The notes beneath the pieces are model-generated. The model made no database searches. It was given only the letters and a program-made list of their open reading frames with translations, and was not told the origin of the DNA. The position numbers and the translations under genes were made by a program. From positions 1,916,501 through 1,980,500 of the forward strand of contig JAMJFZ010000597.1 in the NCBI GenBank assembly GCA_026225945.1: a stretch of 64,000 nt of DNA, read 5' to 3'. Positions within the stretch are counted from its first letter, which is position 1, and the number at the start of each line of letters is the position of its first letter. Shown here piece by piece: positions 13,959 to 24,719 of this stretch. The DNA is from Cricetomys ansorgei. Taxonomy: Eukaryota > Chordata > Mammalia > Rodentia > Nesomyidae.

Positions 13959-13960
13959 AG
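13959..13960 (+). promoter_or_regulatory. Probable splice acceptor of OR D' coding exon
   Basis: Pyrimidine-rich 'ggcttttacttcaatag' ends in AG 15 nt before the ATG at 13975, the same arrangement as at the other ORs. The mirror site is upstream of the truncated copy in the right arm. Confidence 0.55.
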
Positions 13961-13974
13961 GCATCATCTCAAAA

Positions 13975-14915
13975 ATGATAGAGACCAGAAACCACACAAT
14001 GGTCACAGAGTTCATTATTTTGGGGCTAACTGAGGACCCCACCCTTTCTTCTGTCTTCTTTGTATTGTTCCTGGGGGTCTACCTCACCACTGTGCTGGGC
14101 AACATCAGCATAATCATGTTAATCAGAAGAAGCCCTCAGCTCCACACCCCAATGTACCTCTTCCTCAGCCACTTGGCCTTTGTGGACATCGGGTACTCCA
14201 GCTCAGTCACACCTGTCATGATTGTGAGTTTCCTGAGACAGAGAACTGCCATCCCTGTGGCTGGCTGCATAGTCCAGCTTGGCTCTGATGTGGTCTTTGG
14301 GACTGCTGAGTGCTTCCTGCCGGCTGCCATGGCCTATGACCGCTATGTGGCTATCTGCTCACCGTTGCTCTACGCCACTCTCATGTCTCCTAGGGTCTGC
14401 TTCATCTTACTGGTTATTTCCTATGTGGGTGGAGGTGTGAATTCTTCATCATTCACTAGCTGTTTATTGAGTCTGACTTTCTGTGGGCCCAATGAAATCA
14501 ACCATTTCTTCTGTGACCTCCTTCCACTGGTGGAGCTTTCTTGTACCCATGTTTACATTTCTGAAATGTCTCCTGCCATCTCAGCGGGCTCCATCATCGT
14601 CATCACCCTGTTCACCATCATTGTGTCATACCTCTACATCCTCCACTCTATCCTCAGGATGCGCTCTACTGAGGGAAGGCACAAAGCCTTCTCCACCTGC
14701 ACCTCCCACCTGACTGCAGTCACCTTGTTTTATTGGACAGTTACATTTGTCTATGTCATACCAGAGTCAAGCCATTCCCCCAACCAAATTAAGGTAGTGT
14801 CTGTGTTCTATACAGTGTTGATCCCCATTTGAACCCCTTGATCTACAGTCTGCAGAACAAGGAGGTCAAAGAGGCCATGAGGAATTTGATGGCGAGAACA
14901 CATGCGTCATTTTGA
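13975..14915 (+). pseudogene. Olfactory receptor D' (OR5P-like), frameshifted
   Basis: Class II OR open for 285 codons from the ATG at 13975: NHT glycosylation site at residue 6, GN at 42-43, LHTPMY at 56-61, [10 protein letters not shown] at 119-128, the FFCD region at 178-181 and [10 protein letters not shown] at 237-246. At about 14828 one base is missing within the ATCCCCAT...TTGAACCCC segment compared with the sister receptors. The frame therefore stops at 14832, just before the conserved PMLNPLIY of TM7. The lost C-terminus is readable in another frame up to a stop at 14913-14915. Without TM7 the protein is not expected to work. A proline replaces leucine in the [11 protein letters not shown] run (residue 116), also in the right-arm copy. 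The first 14705 positions are shared with the right arm; the frameshift lies outside the shared part. Confidence 0.9.
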
Positions 14916-15534
14916 ACAACATTCATTGTGTATCTATAAAAATCTAAGGAATATTTTTTGGGGAACATATGTAATAGTTATATTTTGTTTTCCTTATTTT
15001 ACATGAAAAATATCTTAAATGTATGGGGATAGTATGTTGATTAATGGTAACTTACTTAGTTTTTAAGAATTCAATAAAATTGATCATTTGCACTAAAATC
15101 TAGACTCAAATATACGTATTCCATAGTTGTGATACCTGGGTGATATAGAATCATCCTTTCACTGTCTATAATTTAGTTAGTCCATGATTACTGGTTACAT
15201 TCCCATATAGTAAGTATTATATTTTTAAAAATGTTGTTAATCATCACCTTGGCAAATATCATGTGTTCCTTTTCAGTCTGTGGTTGATTGCTTTCATCCT
15301 CATCTCTGGAACTCTTGGCATCTGCTGCCCAGGATCACCATGTATCTGGAACTTTTGACTCTTTACACTATGTACACTTCAGTGGAATAAATCAAGCAAA
15401 TGTTTGAAACTTCTACATCCGTAATAATGCTTTTCTTTATTTTTAAAAAGTTTGTCACAGTTTCTGAAAGGCCTCACACTATTACTTTTAATACAAATAC
15501 CTTGATTCTATCACTTTAACATTCTCTCTATATT
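14916..15534. other. Intergenic DNA, nothing recognised
   Basis: AT-rich sequence between two receptor pseudogenes. I see no coding region and no repeat I can name. Confidence 0.6.
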
Positions 15535-16175
15535 GGAGCTCATTGCTTTTGTGAAACCCAACTCTGTTCCTTGTTGATGTTTGAGTTGCCATCCGAGTGC
15601 TTCCTTCTTCCTACCATGGCCTACAATTGTTCTAGTGGCTGTCTGCTCACCTGTAGTCTACCAGAATGCAGTACAGTGTGTGTATTCTGTGGTGGTTTCC
15701 ACGTGGGTGTTGTGTGAGTACTTGGAAAGTTGCTAGTGGTTTATTGAATCTGTCTTGTGGACTAAATCATAAAGCTAGTTTCCTCTGTGACTTTTTTCCT
15801 TCATTGAAATTTTCCTGTTCTAGTGTATTCATTACTGAATTTACCTCCTCCATCTCTTTTGGTTCCATCACTGTGGACAGTGTATGTCTTTTCTCCCTCT
15901 TCAGCCTACATCCTCATCACCACTTTGCAGACACGACCCACTGAAAAGCAACCCAAGGCTTTCTCCATATGGAACTCTCTCCTTACTGCAGTCATTTTCT
16001 ACCAGGAATTTTTATGTTGCTCAAACCTAACTATTCCATGGATCAGAACAAGGTGGTTGAATTCTACACAGTGATGGTACACATGTTGAATCACCTCATC
16101 TACAGCCTGAGGAACAGAGATCTAAAGGAGGTTTTAAAGAAGGCAACTGTTATACTCATAGGATATGTTCTTTGA
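15535..16175 (+). pseudogene. Eroded olfactory receptor pseudogene
   Basis: Several frames together spell an OR from the extracellular loop before TM3 to the C-terminus: 'gtgaaacccaactctgttcc', 'gagtgcttccttcttcctacc' with 'atggcctac' (the ECFLL..MAY region), 'cttcctcc..ttttccttc' loop 2 remnants, 'aaggctttctccat' (KAFSI), 'ccatggatcagaacaagg' and 'ctacagcctgaggaacagag' (YSLRNR). The stop is at 16173-16175. The DRY motif is destroyed, the frame shifts several times, and the TM1-TM2 half is absent or unrecognisable. It lies about 600 bp downstream of D' on the same strand, suggesting an old tandem copy. Closest relatives are the A/B/C receptors, but the decay is much older than the inverted repeat. 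Confidence 0.85.
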
Positions 16176-16334
16176 ATTGAAGATAAACTTTAAAGTATTA
16201 TTATGTATTAGTTATTATCCTTAGGACTTGCCAATTTATGTATATGTGGCTCTTTAAAGTAAGAACATACTTTATTGTAATTCTCACTTTTAAACACATG
16301 TAATTTATCTAATTTGGAGGCAATGAGACCTTTT

Positions 16335-16354
16335 GTATCATCTATCCTTCCTTC

Positions 16355-16410
<56 letters not shown>

Positions 16411-16670
16411 ATCTTTATATCTATTTATCTCTATCACTGATCAATCTGTTTATCCTCTGTCTTTGTATCTATCTTTCAATCAATCTTATCATCTACCATT
16501 CTATTTGTTTATCAATCTCTCCTCTATCAGTCTATTTTTCTATTACCTATGTATCTACCTATCAATCTATCTTTCTATCTTCTAATCTATCATCAATCAA
16601 TCTATTACCAATGTATGTATGTATACATGTATCTATCTATCTATCTATCATCTATCTGACTATCTGAAAG
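16335..16670. repeat. Degenerate (TATC)n tract
   Basis: A pure (TATC)n core at about 16360-16410 is followed by about 260 bp of impure tetranucleotide sequence (tcaatctatc, tatctacc). The Ile/Tyr/Leu/Ser-rich frame over it is a repeat translation. Confidence 0.93.
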
Positions 16671-16892
16671 AGATAGTAGTCATTACTCTTAATTGATCTT
16701 CTGCAAGTGCCATTTCTCCTTTACTTATTTAGCAAATAATAATCTGTACTTACAATGTGTCAGACCTCCTTCTAAGCATGTTATTTTAATTAACTTATAT
16801 GTCCTTACAACAATGAAGAGGCCCTATTAGTTTTAACTTAAAAATAAGTAACCTAAGGCTCGAAATAAATAAGTAGCTAACCCACATTCAGA

Positions 16893-17105
16893 CATTGGTT
16901 CTCAACCTTCCGAATGATGTGACCCATTAACACAGGTCCTCATGCTGTGGTAGCCCCCAACCTTAAAATTACTTTTGTTGCTACTTCATAACTGTAATTT
17001 TACTTCTGTTATGAATGTAACTATCTGATTTGCAGATGGTCTTAGGCAACCATTTCAATTGTTCAACTGCTGAAGTGGTCGTGACCCACATATTGAGAAC
17101 TGCTG
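16893..17105 (+). mobile_element. hAT-Charlie MITE, URR1-like
   Basis: Terminal inverted repeats 'ttggttctcaacctt' at the left and 'atattgagaactgctg' at the right flank about 210 bp of URR1-like internal sequence (cctcatgctgtggtagcccccaacc split by a few changes, then ttgctacttcataactgtaa). It is non-autonomous with no transposase. An 8-bp target duplication is not clear. Confidence 0.85.
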
Positions 17106-17109
17106 ACTT

Positions 17110-19440
17110 AGAAGATAAGGGACCATTATTCGTATCCAGAGAATTTGGTTTCCCCAAATACCTTGTTTTTCCACTTACATTTTCACAGCAGTAGTATGAT
17201 GTCAGAAATGATGAATTCTCTCAGTATTAGGAAGTTCCAATGGATTGTTTGACATAGCTGTCAGCTCTATTTTAGGTTCCACGTACTTTGTCTATACATA
17301 GAACACATTGGCATGTGGACATCTCTATACTTGGAAGTGAAAGGATGGCTAGAAAGAATTTTGTAACAGAGCCCCCTAGTGGTGAGATGTTCTCAAGCTG
17401 CTCTGCCGGTCATCTATTTCTCTACAGGGAGTGTGCATCTTAAATCAGGTGATGAGGGAGGACAGAGATGGGCAAAAAGACAGATGGGGCATGAAAGAGG
17501 AAATAAATCAGTGGCCGGGGTTACAAGGGGTGGGGCAGGGGGAGCAGGGAGTGGAAGATATAGGACAAAAAGAATCTCAAAACCACATTTTGTTTGAAAA
17601 TGTCACAATGGTATCTAGTACACTCTATTCCAATTTTAAAAACTTAAAAATTGACTACCTTAACATCATACATTAAACACTTCCAATGCTTCATAGTGGT
17701 GTTTGCAATCCTGATAATTGCTGTGTGTGTTTCAATCACAGCTTCTGTCAAATAAGGTTTAGAACCCAGTGGCACCAACAGTTCAAACAAAAAGCTTTCA
17801 CCCAGTTACCCATTAGTTTATTAATTATTTTATTTCATTCATATCAAAATTGCATTTAATCTTACTGTGTTCTTAGACATTGGGAGAAAAGGACACCACT
17901 GTAGCTATCTACAAGAAGCTTCCAGCATTCACAGGTGAAAACCAAACTCTAACTATGTAATTATCAGGGACTAAAAAACAAATACACAGTGTTCTGTGTT
18001 GGTATAGTGTTGATCTTAGGTTCAGAGATTCAGTAGAGTTCTTTAGAAATGGCTTTGCTATCTGCAGCATAAATAGATGTTCCCCGGTGAAGGGAAGAAA
18101 GGGTTGCAAGTAGTGGTTGTGTGAGAGAGTCTTGAGGCAGCAGAGTGTGGACATGATCAAAACTTAGAAAGGAAAGGAAATACCATGAGAGAGAGGAGGG
18201 GAGCAAAGGCCACATCTAAGACCTTTAAAAATATTTGGTGCTTATTTTAAAAATCATCTTAACAAGGTAACAGGTTTCCATACATACTTCATTTTCGTTG
18301 ATTTTCCATCCCCTATATCTCCTTGCCTCCCCCACTGTGTCCTTTGGACCCCAATATTTTTCTTTCCAGTTTGTCCTTCTCCACCTTACTCCCTTAAAGC
18401 CTCATTTTCCCCAAGTCTTATGGGCTCTTTTCTAGTTAGAGGCTATAATCTTTTGAAGTTTTGATGAAGAAACTAATTTATTTGGATATATGGCTTTAGT
18501 GGTTATATGTAACATGGTTTAGAAGATGGAGAGATAGGAAAATTTGTTAGGTATTCTATTTATTAAGCTTATCCCAGAACAACAGGTTATGTATATATGC
18601 ACAAAATTCATAGATATTCACATATGAACACAAGATATGCATATTTTCAAAATGTTCATATATTTATTTCGATATCCAATATTTATTACAAATTTTATAT
18701 GTGTGTTTTCAATGTGTATAATTTTAGAAAATTGTATATTTATAAAACATACTTATATGTATAATTAAAATGAATATATGTATATACACACACTATATAT
18801 ATGCATATATATGAAGAGCAAGATTAAGGAATTGTCTCATCCAAGAACAAAGTCTGTAAAATAGACAAACATTTTGGAAATACTGGCAAGAGTGATACTG
18901 CAGTTTAGAGGTCTAGATACCAGGACCTTTCCTATTCAGAGGACCACAGGCTTTTTCATTTAAGGTCTTTAGCTGATTAGACAAGGACCATCTGTATGAG
19001 GAATTTGCATTTGATGACTACCAGTCTAAATGTCATGCATATCTTTAAAAGTAGCATGGAAGGTACTTTTGTACTGGTGTCTGACCAAGCACAGGGGCAC
19101 CACACCCTTATCAAGTTGACAGCTAAAGTTAACTCTCTCACTGGAGCTATTTATGATGAACAGACTATGAAAGAGGTCGCTCTGAAACAGAAACACTGAC
19201 AATGAAGATGGAGAGAAGTAAATAAACCTTGACCTCCAAACATTAAAAAATTATATCCAAATGTAGGACTGCAGAGAAGGAAGATAGATAAATGATTCTC
19301 CTGCTTCTGAATCCATATGTGGATTGAACCACAGAGTCCCTTACTAGAGGAGACCAAGCTGGAAGAGAGAAGAAGGAGGATGGAGAATGATAAATAAAGC
19401 AGAGGTCATCAGTGAACCCGACTAGATTAAACCTCTCAGG
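17110..19440. other. Intergenic DNA of the spacer
   Basis: No gene is recognised. At 17440-17560 there is a purine-rich segment (gtggggcagggggagcaggg) that may be an L1 3' UTR remnant. At 18770-18815 there is TA-rich sequence with a short (CA) run. Confidence 0.55.
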
Positions 19441-19443
19441 AGG

Positions 19444-19513
19444 AGCTGGGGTTCGGCTCAGGATACAGTTACCAAGGACCAGGCCCTGGGCTTCATTTCC
19501 AGCAGCACAAAGG
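19444..19513 (+). mobile_element. Degenerate ID-like SINE
   Basis: 'gagctggggttcggctcagg' followed by 'aaggaccaggccctgggctt' and 'catttccagcagcac' matches the tRNA-Ala-derived ID body with many changes. A short A-rich stretch follows. Confidence 0.6.
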
Positions 19514-19673
19514 AAAATGAAAGGCTTTCAAGAGAGCAGGTTAACCAGGGAGTGCTCGTCCTTTTCCTGTAATGTGTAACCACACATTACATCCATTAAT
19601 CCAGAGACCAGGGACCCAGACCCAGGTTTTGTGAGTTGGCAAAACCTTTCCCAGCAGTCAAGAGCACTCCACG

Positions 19674-19699
19674 AAAAAAAAAAAAAAAAAAAAAAAAAA
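19674..19699. repeat. Poly(A) run
   Basis: Twenty-six consecutive A residues. Possibly the tail of a retroposed sequence lying to its left (about 19520-19673), whose source I cannot identify. Confidence 0.9.
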
Positions 19700-20192
19700 C
19701 TCCAGGGTGCAAGCAAAACAAGTATAAAATAAAATAAATCTGGAAAACAGCTCCAGGAATTTTGTCATTTTCTCTCAAAATGTATCCCAGCAATGACCGT
19801 TCTTACCATGCACATTGCAGAACGAGTTTCTGTTGAAAAGGCCGACACCTTTAATTAATCATTTGCATATTCCATAATTGTAATTTATAGCAGATAACTA
19901 CTTTTGAAAAAAATGACTACAAATAAAAGTAATTTCCAGAAAATTATTTTTTATAAAAATAAATATTTTCTTAATTATAAGTTTAATTAAATTTATTAAA
20001 TGTAACTTATTATGAAGTCATGAATTATTACTTAATATCTGAACATCTACCTTGTACAGTTATTCAAAAGCTTCCAAGTGGCTAATTACATATCAGAACT
20101 TACAGTTCAGCCACAGGCATTAAGTTTCCTTTCATTATTGTATCTGTAGGATGTTATTACTATATCAAATCCTACAATATAACGGACATCAC
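19700..20192. other. AT-rich 3' flank of OR E
   Basis: Strongly AT-rich sequence with no coding region. It lies downstream of OR E on the minus strand, so it includes that gene's 3' UTR. Confidence 0.55.
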
Positions 20193-21137
20193 TTAAGAGA
20201 ATATTTTTCTACCAATTTGTCTCTTCAGAGCCTCCTTAATCTCATTATTCCTGAGGCTGTAGATGAGGGGATTCAACATGGGGATCACCACCATGTAGAA
20301 CACAGACACAACCTTGTTCTGGTCAGTGGAGTAGCTGGACTTGGGCATCGCGTAAATGAATGTGATGGTTCCATAGAACAGAGTGACTGCAGTGAGGTGG
20401 GAGGTGCAGGTGGAGAAGGCCTTGTGGCGGCCCTCAGTGGAGCGCATCTTCAGGATGGTGATAAGGATGTAGGTGTAGGAGACAGCTATGACAAGCACTG
20501 TGACCACAATGACAAAAGCAGAAGAATATGAGGCAGGAGTTATGGGGACATTGCCTCCAGAACAAGAGAGCTCCATCAAAGGAGCCAAATCACAGAAAAA
20601 GTGATTAACTCTATTTGGTCCACAGAAGAGAAGAGAAAAGAAGGAAAGAATAAAGGAGGAGGCATTGAAAAACCCACCAATATAAGATCCTATAAGCAAG
20701 TGGACACAGACTTGTGCAGACATTTTGGTTGAATAAAGCAGTGGGTTGCAGATGGCCACAAAGCGATCATAAGCCATGGTAGCCAAAACAAAGCATTCAA
20801 GTGTCCCAAAGAAAGCACCTGAGCCGAGTTGGATGGCACATCCAAGGTAGGGGATGGTATTTCGCTCTACCAGGAAGTTGACAAGCATATTGGGTGTGAC
20901 AGAAGATGAATAGCCCATGTCAGCAAAGGCCAAGTGGCTGAGAAAAAAGTACATGGGGTGATGGAGCTGGGAGGAGACTCTGATGAGAAGGATGGTGCTG
21001 AGGTTCCCAGACACGGTCACCAGGTAGATGCACAGGATGATGGTGAAGAGGACGACTCTAAGGACTGGGTCATCTGTTAAGCCCAATAAAATGAACTCTG
21101 TCACTGCAGTGTGGTTCCCTTCCTCCAGGAGAGCCAT
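20193..21137 (-). CDS. Olfactory receptor E (OR5P2-like), intact
   Basis: Intact 314-residue class II odorant receptor, a seven-helix GPCR that signals through G-olf at the ciliary membrane of olfactory neurons. Visible motifs: NHT glycosylation site at residue 8, GN at 44-45, LHHPMY at 58-63, C100 pairing with C182, [10 protein letters not shown] at 121-130, SY at 151-152, [10 protein letters not shown] at 239-248, PMLNPLIY at 286-293. The frame extends 26 codons further upstream, but the ATG at 21137 fits the family length and the start of OR5P2. A likely splice acceptor (complement of 21167-21168) lies between the two ATGs. It is the only intact receptor in the spacer and it is more OR5P2-like than A, B and C, which resemble OR5P3. 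Confidence 0.95.
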   Translation of the reverse strand: MALLEEGNHTAVTEFILLGLTDDPVLRVVLFTIILCIYLVTVSGNLSTILLIRVSSQLHHPMYFFLSHLAFADMGYSSSVTPNMLVNFLVERNTIPYLGCAIQLGSGAFFGTLECFVLATMAYDRFVAICNPLLYSTKMSAQVCVHLLIGSYIGGFFNASSFILSFFSLLFCGPNRVNHFFCDLAPLMELSCSGGNVPITPASYSSAFVIVVTVLVIAVSYTYILITILKMRSTEGRHKAFSTCTSHLTAVTLFYGTITFIYAMPKSSYSTDQNKVVSVFYMVVIPMLNPLIYSLRNNEIKEALKRQIGRKIFS

Positions 21138-21166
21138 GGGACAGTGTAGCTGCTGCCAGATCAAGG

Positions 21167-21168
21167 CT
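21167..21168 (-). promoter_or_regulatory. Probable splice acceptor of OR E coding exon
   Basis: On the complement, 'aacatctccatcacag' ends in AG 29 nt before the ATG at 21137. It lies downstream of the ATG at 21215, so the spliced mRNA would not contain the longer N-terminus. Confidence 0.5.
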
Positions 21169-21334
21169 GTGATGGAGATGTTACAGAAAGGGATTTGTAA
21201 ATTTTTTAGCTTCATTTTTGTTAACTCATAATGGATGCTATTATAAGCAAATATGTCATGTAAGAAAAATTTCAGGAAAATGAATTGAGAAAAATTTCAA
21301 TTTTTAACTGTTATCTTACTTCATAGATTTAATG

Positions 21335-21349
21335 ACTCTCTCTCTCTCT

Positions 21350-21405
<56 letters not shown>
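21335..21405. repeat. (CT)n followed by (TA)n microsatellite
   Basis: Eight CT units are followed by about 27 TA units (21352-21405). The TA part is self-complementary. It lies about 200 bp upstream of OR E. Confidence 0.95.
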
Positions 21406-21408
<3 letters not shown>

Positions 21409-21409
21409 C

Positions 21410-22310
21410 AATGAGCTTTTTCATATTTTTCCATATTTCAAAACTTGTTTTTAAGAACAACATCAGAAAATTTGTTTTAAGGGTGCTGTATAGCAACAGC
21501 TTTGTGGGAAAACATTTTCTTATATTAATATATAATATATAATTAAATGTGCTCAAAGGTTTTAAAGACAAGGGTTTTAAAGGGAATCATAACTATAAAA
21601 AATGATTACAGACAGTATCTAAATATAGAATTATGTGAAAAAGCAATAACACTCCCTGAATGTTTACTAAATTACCAGCCCATAAGTTAAAATTCTTATA
21701 TAGATATATTTTAATGTCCAGGAGATAATATTAAAAACTTTTATTGTTTCTATCTTATAGGTTGAAAATGTTAACTTACTTATATCAATTTACAAAGGAT
21801 GAGGGATAATCAGACCCAGGTAGGCTGAACTCACTTCATTCCTTCTGTAATTGTGTTGTAAATGAGGCTACCATTCCAATCCAGTAAATAACAGTCGCAG
21901 GATGCTGAGTATATGGGAGGAGCTGGTTAGCTCTTCAGCTTTTGATGCACCAGCGAGGCGCCTCCTGTGTTGTCTAGTTCACAGTGGCTATTGGTTAAAC
22001 AAGACTATGTTTTAGAACAAAATTTAAACCAAGAAGTCAGATATCTTTCATAGAACAAGGAAGATCTTGAAAGGAGTTCAAAGTTATAAATGAAGTCACT
22101 TTTTAAATTTTTTAAAATATTCCGATTCAGTCATAGCTTTCAGATGTCATCTTAAATATTACGTGACTAATATTTCAAATATGATTATAAATCTTTATTC
22201 AAACACGCCAAATCCTTTCCTACTGTAACAATGTTTTAACTGAAATATGGTGGAATTAAATAGGATTTTAGACATATGTAGATGATGAAACTTTCAGCCT
22301 TCAAAGGTAA
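21410..22310. other. Intergenic DNA, nothing recognised
   Basis: AT-rich sequence upstream of OR E without coding regions. A 5' untranslated exon of OR E could lie here but cannot be defined. Confidence 0.5.
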
Positions 22311-22314
22311 GAAG

Positions 22315-22545
22315 TGGTGCTGGTGAGATGGCACAGTGGTGAAGAGTACTTCCTGTTCTTGCAGAGGACCTGGGTTGCTTCCCAGCACCCACATTGGGTG
22401 TCTCACCACTGCTTGTAACTCCATTTCTAGGGGTTCTAGGTCCCTCCTTTGGTCTCCTTGGGTACCAGGCACTCACATGGTTGCACAGACATGCACACAG
22501 GCGCTCGAATATACACATAAAATTAAAAAAATCTTTAAAAAATGT
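22315..22545 (+). mobile_element. B2 SINE
   Basis: B2 in sense orientation: 'gtgctggtgagatggcacag' head, 'agaggacctgggtt' box, 'cccagcacccacattggg', and a tail ending 'aaaaaaatctttaaaaaatg'. Confidence 0.93.
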
Positions 22546-22549
22546 TAAG

Positions 22550-23840
22550 AAGCATACTCTCACTCTTGTGATATCCCCATCACAATTTGGCTCTCGTCCC
22601 CTTTTCCCCCAAAGTATCTGGTGCCTAGGATGCTATATAAACAAATGAAGCAAGTTGTTCTAAAAGAAACTTCCTAAAGGTAAATTCCCAATGTGTTTAA
22701 AAAATATTCATTATTTTAGCTTTATGGCAGAGTGCAAAATTTACATAGTTAGAGACCTTGTGGGTTTCTGGTCTTGGGCATAGCAAACTTGTGCTGGTTT
22801 GTCCATGTGAACTCTGCAGTGGAAATTTAAATTACTCCAGCTGAAGTTATTTTCTACTTAACCGCTTGTTAAATCTGCACTATTGCTAAAGGTTGGCTTT
22901 TATATGCAGATACTATTTGAAGGAATAGGTCTCTTCATGGCAAATGGGAATAAACAAACAAGATTCACTTACAAATGCCAAATCTTACCTCTTGACAAAA
23001 GAATTCATTCATCTTACAGTTACTGTTATTACATAGTAGCTATGCCATCTTTTATAAGTCTGACCGAGGGTAGCTCTCTAAAGATGCCAGAAATACAAAA
23101 GTGAATTCAAATCCTACAGGGAACATGATCTCAGCCTCAAGTGAATATTGAGTAGTTCAGTTCATGTCAACAATCTAGTTTTCAAGGATTCTGTCCACTC
23201 TGAAACGTCTATTTTAAAGTAAGGATGGACACTTTTATTTAATGACTATAGTGAGTGAAATACAACCTGTTGCCCCATGCCTATATATTGGCCCTAAGTT
23301 TACTTGCTATTTCAAGTTAGCCCATCAGGCTTTGGTGATTGGTTAGTTCTAAATTCAGGGTCACACAGAGAGCCCTATGGAACACTAAACAAAACAAAAT
23401 CTATAATATGGGAAAGAGATTTGTAAAGAAGATTGAAGGCTGGCCATGGTGGGAGGAAAATAAATTATGTTGAAGGAAGAGTAAGCGTAAGTCATTATAT
23501 ACATGCTTGAAATTGTCAAAGAACAAAATTTATTAATTAAAAAGAATACAAAATTGGAAATATAAATAAGTAACATTACACACAACACCTCTTCATTTCA
23601 TAAATAAATGTTCTATGATAAAAAGGGCATTTCATTATGATTGCTTTGTTTTAGAAATATAAGGAGGGAAATAATATGACTACTTAAAATACACATGTAA
23701 CTTTTATAGCCAAAGGCAGAAAATAAATTCTTTTAATTTACACTAAACACTGAAGATAAGCTAATGAATAAAATATTTTTAAATGAATTTTAGATTTCAG
23801 TGAAGAAATAGTGGAGAATAAAAAACTTTATAAACACAGA
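22550..23840. other. Intergenic DNA, nothing recognised
   Basis: No gene and no named repeat. The short frames here have no recognisable homology. Confidence 0.5.
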
Positions 23841-23847
23841 ACATGCC

Positions 23848-24015
23848 AGGGTGAAGAGATGACTCAGCAGTTTAGACACTTGCTCCTCTTCAGAGAAATG
23901 GAACTCAGCTGTGGCACCCACGTCAGGCAGCTCACAGCTGCCTGTAACTCCAGCTTCAGGAGATCCTATACTCTCTTCTGGCCTCTATGGGAACTCATCC
24001 ACACATACATGTTAT
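23848..24015 (+). mobile_element. B2 SINE, 3' truncated
   Basis: 'agggtgaagagatgactcag' head, 'ctcagctgtggcaccca', 'tcttctggcctctatggg'. It stops near 'acacatacatgt', where another repeat begins. Confidence 0.85.
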
Positions 24016-24236
24016 GTTGTCTTAGTAGTGTCTCTATAGCTGAGATGAAGCACCATGACCAAAGAGCAAGCTGGAGAGGAAAGAGCTTTTTGGGCTCACA
24101 CTTCCACCTTGTAGTCCATCACTGAAGGAAGCCAGGACAGGAACTCAAGCAGGGCAGGAACCTGGAGGCAGGAGCTGAAGATGCAGAGGCCATGGAGGTG
24201 TGCTGCTTACTGGCTTGCTTTTCATTGCTTGCTCAG
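24016..24236 (+). mobile_element. Rodent interspersed repeat, family not named
   Basis: Contains 'gctgagatgaagcaccatg', 'gaaggaagccaggacagg', 'aactcaagcagggcaggaac' and 'gaggccatggaggtgtgctg', phrases of a very common rodent repeat whose RepeatMasker name I cannot give with certainty. The 3' end runs into the (CTTC)n tract. Confidence 0.7.
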
Positions 24237-24237
24237 C

Positions 24238-24345
24238 CTCCTTCCTTCCTTCCTTCCTTCCTTCCTTCCTTCCATCCTTCCTTCCTTCCTTCCATACTTC
24301 CTTTCTTCCTTCTTTCCTTCCTTCCTTCCTTTCTTTGCCTGTGTC
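24238..24345. repeat. (CTTC)n microsatellite
   Basis: CTTC units with a few imperfections. A (CTCTTT)-rich tract follows at 24467-24530. No coding potential. Confidence 0.93.
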
Positions 24346-24719
24346 CAGCCTTGGCTTAAGGCCAGGTTCTTGAGAAAGGGATGCTTGTGAGTGGCACAAA
24401 GAATTGATTCTTCTTGTACAGGGGCAGCTAGTTATCTCAGGGGAGGATCAGAACTTAAGAATTCTCTCTTTTCTCTCTCTCTTTCTCTCTCTCACTTTCT
24501 TTCTCTTTCTCTACTTTCTCTTTCTCTTTTGCTCCTTCTTCCTTATGATTCATTTTCTTCTGCTTCTCCAAAGCGTGAGCCAGCCAAGTCTTTTATTTAC
24601 TAAAAGTACATTGCAAATCTAACAGTTTATCAAGGTCAAACACATTCAAAGCTTCACAGAAAAATTGCATAGTTACATTTGTTGTTTTCTCTCTCTTGCA
24701 TCCTTTCCCAACGCATGGC

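Larger units (their letters stand above)
1..14705. repeat. Left arm of a large inverted repeat
   Basis: This stretch is the reverse complement of 24751-39483. Paired positions sum to 39484 at the outer end and 39456 at the inner end; the drift comes from small indels and microsatellite length changes. The arm carries OR A' at the outer edge and OR D' at the inner edge, with about 13 kb of repeat-rich DNA between. Most short frames compared across the two arms translate identically, so identity appears above 99%. The homology reaches position 1 and probably continues outside the window. At the inner edge it stops inside the coding sequence of D'. Confidence 0.97.

Noticed and set aside
21138..21215. 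A 26-residue N-terminal extension of OR E
   Set aside because: It is hydrophobic and not OR-like, and a likely splice acceptor lies between the two ATGs. The ATG at 21137 matches OR5P2.
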